This document shows positions 11,201-23,200 of a stretch of DNA of 64,000 bases, in pieces. This DNA is from Dactylorhiza incarnata (taxonomy: Eukaryota; Streptophyta; Magnoliopsida; Asparagales; Orchidaceae), in assembly GCA_033032865.1 (NCBI GenBank), contig JAWHQI010000064.1, positions 1,364,001 to 1,428,000 on the forward strand, written 5' to 3'. The notes beneath the pieces are model-generated. The model had not been told where the DNA came from. It did not search any database and saw nothing but the letters and a program-made list of their open reading frames with translations. Made by a program: the position numbers and the translations under genes. The first letter of the stretch is position 1. Each line of letters begins with the position of its first letter.

Positions 11201-14200
11201 TCAGCGTCCCTTTGATCTCGTTCATTCTGATGTCTGGGGACCTACACCTTTTGTATCCAAGGGTGGACACCGGTACTACGTTCTTTTCGTTGATGGCTAC
11301 TCTCGTTATTGTTGGGTCTATTTTATGCGTTCTCGATCTGAATTTTTTCAGATCTATGTTACCTTTTCTGCTATGGTGCGCACACAGCTTTCTGCTTCCA
11401 TACGCATTTTCCGTTCTGACTCGGGGGGGGGGGGGAGTATCTCTCTCATGCTTTTCGAGATTTGCTAGCTACTCACGGCACTCTCCTTCAGCTTGCCTGT
11501 CTCAGTGCCCATGCTCAGAATGGCACCGCTGAAAGGAAGCATCGTCATATTATTGAGACAGCTCGCACCTTTCTTATCTCCTCTCACGTTCCTCCTCACT
11601 TCTGGGCTGAGGCTGTTTCCACAGCTGTCTATCTTATTAATTTGCAGCCCTCCACTTTCCTTCATGGTCAGTGTCCCGGTGAGTGTTTGTACTCTCGACC
11701 CCCACGTTACACTCATCTTCGCGTTTTTGGTTGTCGATGTTATGTTCTTCTCTCTCCACGTGAGCGTACAAAGCTCTCTGCTCAGTCTGTTCCTTGTGCC
11801 TTTCTTGGGTACAGTGCTGAGCACAAGGGCTATCGATGTTATGACCTTGTTGCTCGTCGAATTCACATTTCACGTGATGTCATTTTTGATGAGTCTCACC
11901 CTTTCTTTGTGTCCCCTGTCTCCTCGACCTCACACTCATCCGTTACTCCCTCTGACGTGCAGTTTCTCACTCTTCCCATCTCTCCGCCTCATGTATCCTC
12001 CTCTCCGGTATGTCCCCCTCCTCTGCCCATGCCACAGTCTACTCCGTCACCTCCTCCTTTGACGCACTCTACTTCGTCTCCTCCTCTTTCCTTGCAGTCT
12101 ACTTCGTCACCTCCTCACCCCTCTCCCTCTGATGAGCTGTCCACTTGGGATCGTGTCTCTCCTCTTCCTTATCACTATACTCGTCGTCCTCCTCCTATCT
12201 CCTCACCTCCAGTGCCCCCAAACTCAGTACCTACCTCCTCCAGCGAGTGCCCTATGGATGATCCTCCTGTGCGTCACAACCCACCTCGAGAGAGGCGTCC
12301 TCCCGACCGTCTTAACCTTGCTACCCTACCGCTGGACCTACCTGCCCTTCCCGCCACTGCCTGCAGTACTCCAGAGCCGACTTCCTATCGTGAGGCTGCC
12401 CAGATACCTGAGTGGCAGGTTGCTATGTCTGCTGAGTTGGAGGTGCTTGAGCACACTCGTACATGGGAGCTTGTTCCTCTTCCACCCGGTGATGTTCCTA
12501 TTACTTGCAAGTGGGTCTTTAAGGTTAAGACTCGCTCTGATGGTTCTGTGGAGAGGTACAAGGCTCGACTTGTTGCTCGTGGTTTTCAGCAGGAGCAGGG
12601 GAGAGACTATGACGAGACTTTCGCCCCAATTGCTCACATGACTACAGTACGAACTCTTATTGCTGTTGCCGCTGTTCGCCACTGGTCCCTATCACAGCTC
12701 GACGTGAAGAATGCTTTTCTTCACGGTGATCTTCAATAGGAGGTATACATGCTTCCTCCTCCGGGTCTATCCTCGCCTCCAGGCCTTGTCTGTCGCTTGA
12801 GGCGAGCTCTTTATGGGCTCAAGCAGGCGCCCCGCGCGTGGTTTGCACGTTTCAGTTCAGCCATTACATCCGCCGGATTCCAGCCATGTCCACATGATCC
12901 AGCTCTGTTTGTGCACTCCTCCCGTGGTCGGACCCTTTTAATACTATACGTGGATGATATGATTATTACTGGTGATGATCCCTCTCATGTGGCCTTCGTC
13001 AAACATCACCTTCAGCAGCAGTTTCAGATGACTGACCTTGGACAGCTGGGCTACTTCTTGGGTCTTGAGGTCAGCTCTACAGATCGAGGTTTTCAGCTCT
13101 CTCAACAGCGCTACACATCAGATCTCCTTGCTCGGGCTGCTCTCTCTGACTCTCGCACAGTGGACACCCCTATGAAGCTTCATCTTCAGCTACGTCCGGA
13201 TGATGGGGTTCCACTCTCCGATACTACTCGATACCGCCACCTCGTAGGGAGTCTCATCAATCTCACCATTACTCGGCCCGACATTGCCCATGCAGTTCAT
13301 GTGTTGAGCCAGTCTGTTAGTGCGCCCACCTCTGTGCATTATGGCCATCTGTTGCGACTCATGCGCTATCTCCGGGCGACGACCTCTCGTGGTTTATTCT
13401 TCTCCAGCAGTAGTTCTCTACAACTACGTGCTTACTCCGATTCCACCTGGGCTAGTGATCTTGTTGACCGTCGTTCTGTCACTAGTTTTTGTCTGTTCTT
13501 GGGTTCTTCACTTATTGCATGGAAGTCCAAGAAACAGACTGGTGTTTCCCGTTCCAGCACTGAGGCCGAGCTTCGAGCCATGGTTACCACAGCTGAGGAT
13601 ATTATTTGGCTCCGTTGGCTTCTTGAGGACCTTGGTGTCTCTTCTCCAGATCTCACTCCCCTCTACTGTGACAACACCGGTGCCATTCGGATTACTCTAA
13701 ACTCGGTGAAACATTCTCTCTCTCCAAGCATATCGGGGTGGATGTCTTCTTCCTGCGTGAGCACTATAGTCAGGGCACTCTTGCCCCTTCCTTTATTCCT
13801 TCCGAGCAGCAGATTGCAGATTTGATGACTAAGCAGCAGACGAGGACCCAGCATGCCTATCTACTGTCCAAACTCTCGGTGTATGATCCCTCGTGAGTTT
13901 GTAAGGGGGGGGGGGGGGGGGGGGGTGTTAGATATGTTGTACATTGAGTAGTAGTGTTAGCTTATAGTCACCTCGGGTGTTAGATCACCCTCTATTATTC
14001 TTGTATATGTATTATCTTGTTGAAGTTGTGAATACATAGAAAATCCTTTCTTCCTATCAAGATCATGTGTCTACCCTCCTATTACCAATTGGTTTTAGGT
14101 TGGATGCATGAATTCTACCACTTGCGCTCTGTTTGTGATAGTTGTGGAAGCATGAAACTGTGATGGTAAATGTGGTTGTGCCGGTCTAAAAGAATGGTAG

Positions 14201-17200
14201 TAAATGCAGTTGTGGCGCTCTAAAAGAATGGTTGCAGTTGTGGCGGTCTAAACGAATGGTAGTAAATGCAGTTGTGGCGGTGTTTGGAACTTTCATGACA
14301 ACATCTTTGGCCCAAATTTCACTTTTTGGTACATGATTGGGGCAGTGTTTTGGCCTAAAACATCGTTTTGTAAAAGTAGTGTTCGTGACCGCATCTACCA
14401 AAATGTTGTGTTTTTCATATATATATATGGGTTCACAATACCCCCTCTCTCCCACCACTCACCCAAATAAGGGCTTAAAGTAAATCATTTTGGCTAGCAT
14501 GTACCCATGGGAGATAATTATATTTAACCAAATGATAAAATTGAATAAATATTATCATTCTAAAACAATTTTTATGTTGAGTAACCAAATGGATCTCCAC
14601 ATAAAATATGACACAAGTCCATGATTAGGCACTGACCTTATAAAGTAGTAGTAGAAGAAATCTAGGTAAAGTGCAGTCTGGACAATACCGGAGATCCAGG
14701 CTGCAAAATAAAGAAACGACATCTATTTAGAGTTGTAAATTAAGGGCAAAAAATACGACTTCGTCGCTTTCTGTTTCAGATGCTTAAAACTTACATATCC
14801 ATCGACTGTAGTGGACCTCAGTTAAATACCGGTAGATCCAGTTGAGGATGTAGAAAGCTCGATACGCCCTGAACCAAACATTTTCATTAATTAGAAAATT
14901 TTCAAAAGAGAAGCTAGCGGGAAGGCTCACGTGTAATTGAAATATGCATAAGAGCCTAGGTTATGAACATCAACAAGGCTAAATTATCATCAACATTATA
15001 TTAACCCAAATAATTAGGATAAGACAGTTGATGATGGACATGATCATCATTATCAGCATGAAATTAGCCTTCTTATCCCAACCACTAGATATTTTAAGAA
15101 TCTAATGCTTTGAGAAACTGATGTAGCATTTAATGTAGATCATAACAGCTCCACTTACGACAGATTCGCTCAGGTGCCTGCATATGTGCTAGCAAAAAAA
15201 GTCCAAATTATAGTTCAAAGACACTACATATGACGAGACGTGTAAAGAATAGTCTCAAATTGAGAAACTCGTGTAATCTTGTGCGCTTAATATAGATAGT
15301 AGACTTCTTCATCCACAAGCAATTGATTTTATGTTAGTTGCTTATGTTCTAACAAAAATGAACTTGAAAATTTTAAAGATCATCAAATCAATGTCATAAG
15401 AAAGTAACAATCAAGATATCCGAAATCAATAAATAAGAATTCTCAAAAGCAAATAATAAGCAGCTCCATAAGAGTAAGATGCAGAACACGACATGTATGT
15501 TAGACTTGTGTATAAAATAGGAAACTGTAAGGGGTCATAAACTGTCAAGGACTGTATCAAATGTGTTTCTGGCAGTAATGTCCATAATATTAAGCAGTTC
15601 TTATAAAAGTTCATCCATTTAACATCCCTAATTATTGTTATTATTGTTCCTGATTCGACCTCTAACCATTCGAGGTCAGTCTTTACACCTCCATTCATCT
15701 TGTTGAGTGTAATTATATGAAGTTGTAATTGTTTTTGGAAAATCTTCTTGTATTTAGACTCGTATTTTTTTATCATTTCCGTTAGTAGGTCTTTGACCAC
15801 ACAAGTCAATCAGTACAATTTACAGGCATAGTATCCGCCCTTCACAGTACATGCCCAAACCATCTCCAGCAATATTTCAATAGGTGTCATTTGCACCATC
15901 CTTAATATAATTATTTCATAATATACTTGATAGAGGAGAGGATAAAGATAGAGGGAATGAGATACAAGCTCGAGAGACAAGTCGTCTCTAGTTCAAGCTC
16001 AAGAGCTTGGTTCTAGCCTTTGGCCAAGATAAGCATGAGCAATTATAAGATGCTACACTACTTTATACGGAGAGGTTTATAAAGGAGTGAAAATAGTTGA
16101 GCGGAGCAGTCCAATGGAAAAATATTTTATTAGGTTAAAAATATTACACCATACAAGTGATCTAATGCAATATATAAGCGGACAAACAACCCACACAAGC
16201 CACGTGACATATCACGTGACACGAAAATATCACATATTCAACTTTCCCTCTCAAGTTGGGAGTAAATGTCAATCATTCCCAACTTGAATGTATTGTTAGT
16301 AAAGTTGACATAGCTTAACCCATTTGTGAAGATGTCGACAAGTTGATCTTGAGATTTCACAAAGGGTGTACAAATATTGCCCTTGTCAATGTGATCTTTA
16401 ATGAAATATCAATTCACTTCAACATGTTTAATCAGATCATGTTGAACTGGATTGTAAGCAATATTAATGGTTGTTTTGTTGTCGCAATAGAGAGTAATAG
16501 GCTTGTCCTCGAAGAGACCCAAATTGTGAAGAATTGATTTCAGCCACAATCTCTCACATACGCCTTGTGTCATAGCCCTATATTCTGCCTCAGCACTAGA
16601 TCGTGCTATAACATTTGGTTTCTTGCTCCTCCACGATACAAGATTTCTACTCACAAATGAACAATATCATGTAGCGGATTTCCGATCATCTTGGCTACAT
16701 GTCCAATCAGCATCAGTAAAAAAATCAATTTTCAAGGGTTGGTTTACAGAAAACAGAATCTCAAGTCCTGGAGACTTCTTGAGGTACCTTAAGACCCGAT
16801 AAGCTGCCTTCTGATGGCGGATCTTGGGAGCATGCATGAATCTACTCAGAATGCCAACAACATACGTAATATCAGGACGTGTATGTTATAAATATATGAG
16901 TCTACCAACCAATCTTTGGTAGATCGATGAGTCAACTTTATCTCCTTTTGTGTCTTCATCAATTTTGTGATTGACCTAAATGGGGGTATCCACGGGAGCA
17001 CGTCCAATCATACCAGTTGCCTCCAGAAGGTAAAGATCATACTTTCTCTGAGATATGAAGATCCCCCGGCTAGACCTTGCCACTTCAATCCCCAGAAAAT
17101 ATTCCAGCTTTCCCAGATCTTTAACTTCAAACTCTCTGCACAATTGCCCTTTCAAGTGCGTGATTTCCTCCAAATCATTTCCTGTAATGATGATGTCGTC

Positions 17201-20200
17201 CACATATATAATGAGCACCGACATTTCACTTCCTCTCCTCTTAACAAAGAGGGTGTGATCAAAATGTCCTTGAATATAGCTTAGTTGTAACATGGTTTTA
17301 TGAAACCGTCCAAACCAAGCTCTTGGAGATTGCTTCTTGCCCATATAAGGATTTCTTTAGATGACAAACATTTCCATTAGACCCTTCTTTGAAAAAACTA
17401 GGAGTCGTCATGTAGACTTGATGAAGCAATGGTTGGAGCCGACGCCGATGATCCCGAACCGCCGTTACTTAAAGATTCGCGTCGCAACGCCAATGCATCG
17501 CTGTGGAACGACGACACTCGTCGCCATCGCCACAGCTACAATTTTCGTTCGCGACCGCACTCCTCGTCGTCGTGATTTGACTCGTGGCATGGCGGCCATT
17601 TATTTTAATTAATTAGCATAATTTTGTTTTAAAATAGACTTGTGTTATTTCACGCTAAATTTTGTTTAATTTTGTTTTTAATTTTACGGCCCGGATGAGC
17701 CCGTCGTAATGTGTGGTTGTTTAATTTTATTTTTAATTTTACGGCCCGGATGAGCCCGCCGTAATGTGTGGTCATGATGGTTGCATGTGAACTATTTATA
17801 CCCAATTTGGGTTAATTTTAAGCATCTTTTGGATTGAAAAAAAAAACCTAAGCTGAATCCCTTGCGGCTCGTCCCCTACTCCCCATCAGCGTGCGACTCG
17901 CCAGCCCCTCCGCGCGGTGAAACTCCGACGGTCTCCCTTTGTTACCGACTTGCAACCGGAGGAGCCGCCGTGGCAAGTCTACTCGAGGAGGGCGCGCGCG
18001 CACATGGCGGGAAGCAGAGCTGTCACGGTTCCGGTTCGGTTCCGATTCTACTAAAACCGTGAACCGAACCGCTAAGGTAACGGTTCTTCAAATTAGAACC
18101 AAAACCATATTTGGTTTGACCGGTTCCGGTTCCGGTTCCAGTATAATTTTTGGAACCATCATGTTAACGGTTCCGGTTACGGTTCAACAAGAACCAAAAT
18201 CAAACCGACCACTAACGGTTCGGTCCGGTTCTATACGGTTCGGTCCGATTCCAATCGGTTCCAACTAGAACCAAAACCAAACTTGGCGGAATGAATGAGA
18301 GGTCAAAAATAAAAAACCGGAGGGAAAAAGTATACCCGTTTGGTTTTTTTGCAAGAGGGACTTCGAAGTTTGAGGGCTGAGCGCAGGAATTTCGTGTTAC
18401 ACCAAAGGGAAGTACTTTTTGTATAATATATAGTAAGTTGGGCTGAAAGTTAAAAATTGAAACCGCAAAACCACAAAATTCTACCAGACCGTGCCGATTT
18501 TAGAAATTCAAAGATCACGATCGTTTAATGCTGATGCAATGTTCATGTTGTTGAAGATCACGACTCAACATAGGGTAAAGAACTTTGAATTGTTGCTCTT
18601 GAAATCTTATTTTACAATTAAAATTTTGTTTGAAGAATATATTAGTTAATTAAATTTAACTAATTTATCAGCTACAATTAGATTTGTTTTTCATGATTAC
18701 TATTAAATAGTAGTTGTATATTTTTTATATTTGTAAAACAAAATATTTCAGAAAAATGTGAGTAAAATTGAAAATGCATTATATGACTGTATGAAAACCG
18801 AAAGTACACCGCACAAACAAATTCCAAATCGCACCAATGTCAAACCACACGACACGGATTTGGTGTGGTGCGATTTTGTTCAGTCCAAAATCGACCCCCT
18901 TTGTTGCGAATGCGGTTTGGGTTCAAACTGCATCAGTTTCACCCATAATAGTAAGTATAGATATTATTGATATATAATAAAAAAATGACAATATTATAAT
19001 ATTATTAATAATAATAATAAACGGGTTGCGGTTCGGTTCTGCTTCGGTCCGGTTCAGTTCGGTTCTAAAAATCTTGAAACCGCTTAAGACTTATATATTG
19101 CGGTTTCGGTTCCGGTTCCGGTCCGGATAATAAAATGAAAGAACCACACCCAGACCATTGTTGTTCACGGTTCCAAAATTCAAACCGAAACCCAAATAAT
19201 TTGCAAACGGTTCGGTCTGGTTCTTTGCGGTTACGATTCGGTTCCGATTCGGATTACGGTTTTCGGTTTTACGTGACAGCTTTAGCGGGAAGCGAACCGG
19301 AGGCGCCAACTGAACGGCCCGAGCCCGGTCCGGCATAGGCCGGCCGGTTCTTTATAGTGTATCGCTTATGTTGTTTGGTCTATTTTCAGCTTTGGTTTAT
19401 TTTGTTATGTGGTGGGGCCTTCCTTCTATATAAGGGGGTCATGTATGTTGTAAGAACTATCTTTTTGATCAAGTAATTTTATTGTGAGGGCTGATCCCTC
19501 TTCCTCCTCTCTCAAACCCTAACCTCTTCTCTCAAGCTTCTCATCCCCCTTCCTCTCTTGCTACCGGCCGGCCTCCTTCGAGACCGGAAGGGCGCTTCGA
19601 AATCCCTAGTGGTATCATTTGGTCCGACCTGCCGCTCCGCCCGCCCCCTTGGCCGCCGGAAATCCTCTCGATGGCTCGCGGTTCTACCTCCCGCCCCGCC
19701 GACTCCGCCGCTGCCCCCGCTGACTTTGCAGAACGCATTACGGCGCAGGAGGCGCACTTCTCCGCGCTGCAAACCGGCGTCGCGGCCCTCACCGCCGGCC
19801 AGGAGGCGCTCACTTCCGGCCAAGCTTCCTTCGCGGCCGGCTAGGCTTCCCTGGCGGCCGGCCAGGCGGAAGTTCTGGCCCGAATTGCCGCCTGGGCGCC
19901 GGAACGGGCTAGCCAGGCGAACGACAGTCCCGTTCCGCCCGCCCGCCTGGAGCCTCTTCGGCCAGATTTCTTCACCGGGCCGCCGGCCGCTGTCGGCATT
20001 ACCTTCGGTCGTGTTCCCCCGGCCCCAATTCCAGCCCCGACCCCGGCGTATTCCACGGAGGCCGTTTCCGTCCTCGGCATGCCTCCCCCGCCCGACTTCA
20101 CCGCCGACCGCTCCGCCCTCGCCCTCGACATCCCTTCCTTCTCCGGCACGGACCCCCTCGGATGGATTGCTCGTGCCGAGCAATTCTTCGATCTCAACGG

Positions 20201-23200
20201 GACGTCGCCAACGGACAAAGTTAGCACGGCCGTGGTCGGCCTCGAAGGCTTGGCCCTCCATTGGGCCCGTTGGCTTTGGCAAATCCAACCCGCCATTTGG
20301 TGGACGGAGTTCAAACACGAAATGGTGAGCCGCTACGACGCTCGTTACGCCGGCTCCGCCATCGAGCGGCTTTGCACGACCCGCCAATCCACCACGGTGG
20401 ATGCCTACATAGACGAGTTCGTCGCGCTGGTCACTCAAGTGTCGGGCCTCCCTCCCGACCATTACCTCGGATTCTTCCTCCAAGGCCTCCGTACCAACAT
20501 CCGCTCCCGTCTTCGCACGCATCACCCACGCATGGAGTTCGAGGCCCTCGACCTTGCTCGGGCCGTCGAGGCGGACCTCGGCCCTCGGCCAGCCTCCCCA
20601 TCCACTTATCGGCCGCCTCCGCCGTCGGCCCCCGCTCAGCGTTTTCCGCCTCCGGGTGTTGGCAGGCCTCCCCGACCAGAGGGCCCGCAACGCTTCGACT
20701 ACCACGACCTCCGCCGACGCGGGCTCTGTTTCCGTTGCCGCCAGCCCTACTCCCCGCAGCACGTTTGTCCCGTTAAGGAGTTTCATGCCCTTTTCGTGGA
20801 CGGCGACAGCCCCGACGGATTCGAGGATCCTTCGGTTGAGGAGGCACCACCGGATCCTTTTGCCGGAGAACCGGAGACCGCGCCGCTCAACGTCCTGGAG
20901 CTCCCTTTTTACTCAGTGGGCGGCCTTCCGGGGCCACGAACGATGAAGCTGTCCGGGGTGCTCCACGACCGGCCCATCATTGTGATGATTGACAGTGGGG
21001 CGAGCCACAATTTCATGTCGGCTTCCCTCGCACGCGACCTGGGCTTACCGGCCGATCCTTCCCCCGACTTCTCCGTCTGTCTGGGAGACGGCCGCCGCCG
21101 CCCCACCTTAGGCCAGTGCACGAGGGTTACCCTGTCCCTGGGCCCGTGCACGGTCACCGCGGACTTCTACCTCTTCGAGCTGGGGGGCCTTGACGCCATC
21201 TTGGGGGTCGCGTGGTTGCAGACTCTGGGCGACGTCCGCGTCAACTGGGCGTCCATGACCATGTCCTTTCTCTACCAAGGCCAACCCTGCCGCTTGGTGG
21301 GCGATTCGACGCTCCTCCGCTCGCCCATTTCTTTCCGCGCCATGACCCGCGTCACCGACATCGACTTCTCGGCATGCTTGTGGACGGTGCAACCCGCACC
21401 CCCGTCATTGGCCGACGGACTTACCGCTACGGGCACACGCAGAAGGATGAGATCGAGCGGTTGGTTCGTGAGATGCTGTTGGGAGGCCTGATTCGGCCCA
21501 GTGCGAGCCCTTTCTCCAGCCCGGTGCTTCTTGTTCGCAAGAAGGACGGAAGTTGGAGCTTCTGTGTGGATTACAGAGAGCTGAATAAGGTGACGGTACC
21601 GGACAAGTACCCGATCCCGGTCATCCAGGAGCTGCTGGACGAGTTACATGGCGCCGTTTTCTTCACGAAACTCGATCTCCGCGCCGGCTATCACCAGATC
21701 CGGGTCCGACCGGAAGATGTCCCGAAGACGGCTTTTCGGACCCACGACGGCCACTTCGAGTTCTTGGTGATGCCGTTCGGGCTCACCAACGCCCCCGCTA
21801 CATTCCAGGCTTCCATGAATGGCATCTTCCGCCCGGTCCTGCGTAAGCACGTTCTGGTTTTCTTTGATGACATTCTTGTTTTCAGTAATTCTTGGCAGGA
21901 CCACCTCCACCATGTTCGGGAAACCTTTACTACTCTGCGCCGTCATCACTTTACCCTCAACCGGAAGAAGTGTACCTTTGGGGCCACGACGGTGAACTAT
22001 CTGGGCCACACGATCTCCGCCCAGGGCGTCGCCATGGATGCGGACAAGATTGAGGCGGTGACCCGGTGGCCGACTCCCACTTCTGTCCGCGGTGTGCGGG
22101 CCTTCCTCGGCCTTACCGGCTACTACCGACGTTTTATCCAGGATTACGGGGGGGGGGGGGGGCCGTCCTCTCACTCAGCTGCTGAAGGCCCCTGCCGATG
22201 GTCCCTTCTCGTGGCCGCCGGCCGCCTTGCAGTCAGCCTTGCTCCGTGGACCGGTTTTGGCCATGCCGGATTTCCGGCAACCGTTCATCGTGGAATGCGA
22301 CGCCTCCAGCTCCGGCGTCGGCGCCGTCCTGATGTAGGCCGGCCGCCCGGTAGCTTATTTTAGCCGCGCCTTCTAGTCGGTCGTACGCAGCCGGTCGGCG
22401 TACGAGAACGAGCTGATGGCCTTGGTGTTGGCCGTGCAGCATTGGCGGCCGTACCTGTTAGGCCGGCCCTTCATCGTCCGCACGGATCATCACAGCCTCC
22501 GGTATCTGCTGCAGCAGAAGATCGCTACGCCGACACATCAGCTGTGGGTAGCCAAGCTTCTGGGATATGATTTTACGATCGAGTTCCGGTCGGGCAAGAC
22601 CAACCGCGCGGCGGATGCGCTGTCACGTCACCCTCAGGCTTCGGAGTTAGCCACCATTTCACGTCCGGTTTGGGAGGACGCCACCATCTTACAGCAGGAG
22701 GCGGAGGCCGACCCACACCTGCATGCGATCCGCACGGCCTTGCTCGCCGACCCCGCGGCCCGGCCACCTTACTCCTTGATCGGGGGACGGCTATTTCATC
22801 GGGGCCGCCTTGTTCTCTCAACTTCTTCGGCCCGTATCCCGCTCCTTCTCGCAGAGTTTCATTCGACACCCTCGGGCGGTCACACGGGCACGTTCCGGAC
22901 CCACCGGCGGTTAGCCGCCTCCTTATACTGGCCCCACATGCTGCGCCAGGTGAAGGCCTACGTGGCGGCCTGTCTACCTTGCCAGAAGGCCAAGTACGAG
23001 ACATTGTTCCCGAGCGGCCTGCTGCAGCCTCTGCCGATCCCCGAGCGTGTCTGCGAGGACATAGCTATGGATTTTATCACACGGCTACCGCGGTCGAACG
23101 GATTTGACTGCATTCTCGTGGTCGTTGACCGGTTGACGAAGTATGGCCATTTCATTCCGCTGCGCCACCCCTATACGGCAGCGACAGTGGCCGATAGTTT

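Larger units (their letters stand above)
9528..14059 (+). mobile_element. Copia-1 LTR retrotransposon, complete but inactivated
   Basis: LTRs 9528-9663 and 13926-14059 start TGTTAGATATG and end CCTATCA. TSD AGATC is at 9523-9527 and 14060-14064. The primer-binding site TGGTATCAGAGC (9664-9675) matches initiator tRNA-Met. A G-rich polypurine tract abuts the 3' LTR. The LTRs differ by about one substitution and two single-base gaps, so insertion is recent. It sits in the last ERD2 intron, in antisense to that gene. Confidence 0.95.

Noticed and set aside
15426..15809. A 127-residue minus-strand gene in the ERD2 intron
   Set aside because: No recognisable motif, no splice or promoter context, AT-rich; kept only as unassigned intron sequence.
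19512..20786. A 424-codon open frame antisense to the Gypsy-2 gag
   Set aside because: It overlaps a clearly recognisable gag in GC-rich DNA, where stop codons are rare in all frames; its product is Gly/Arg-rich without a domain.
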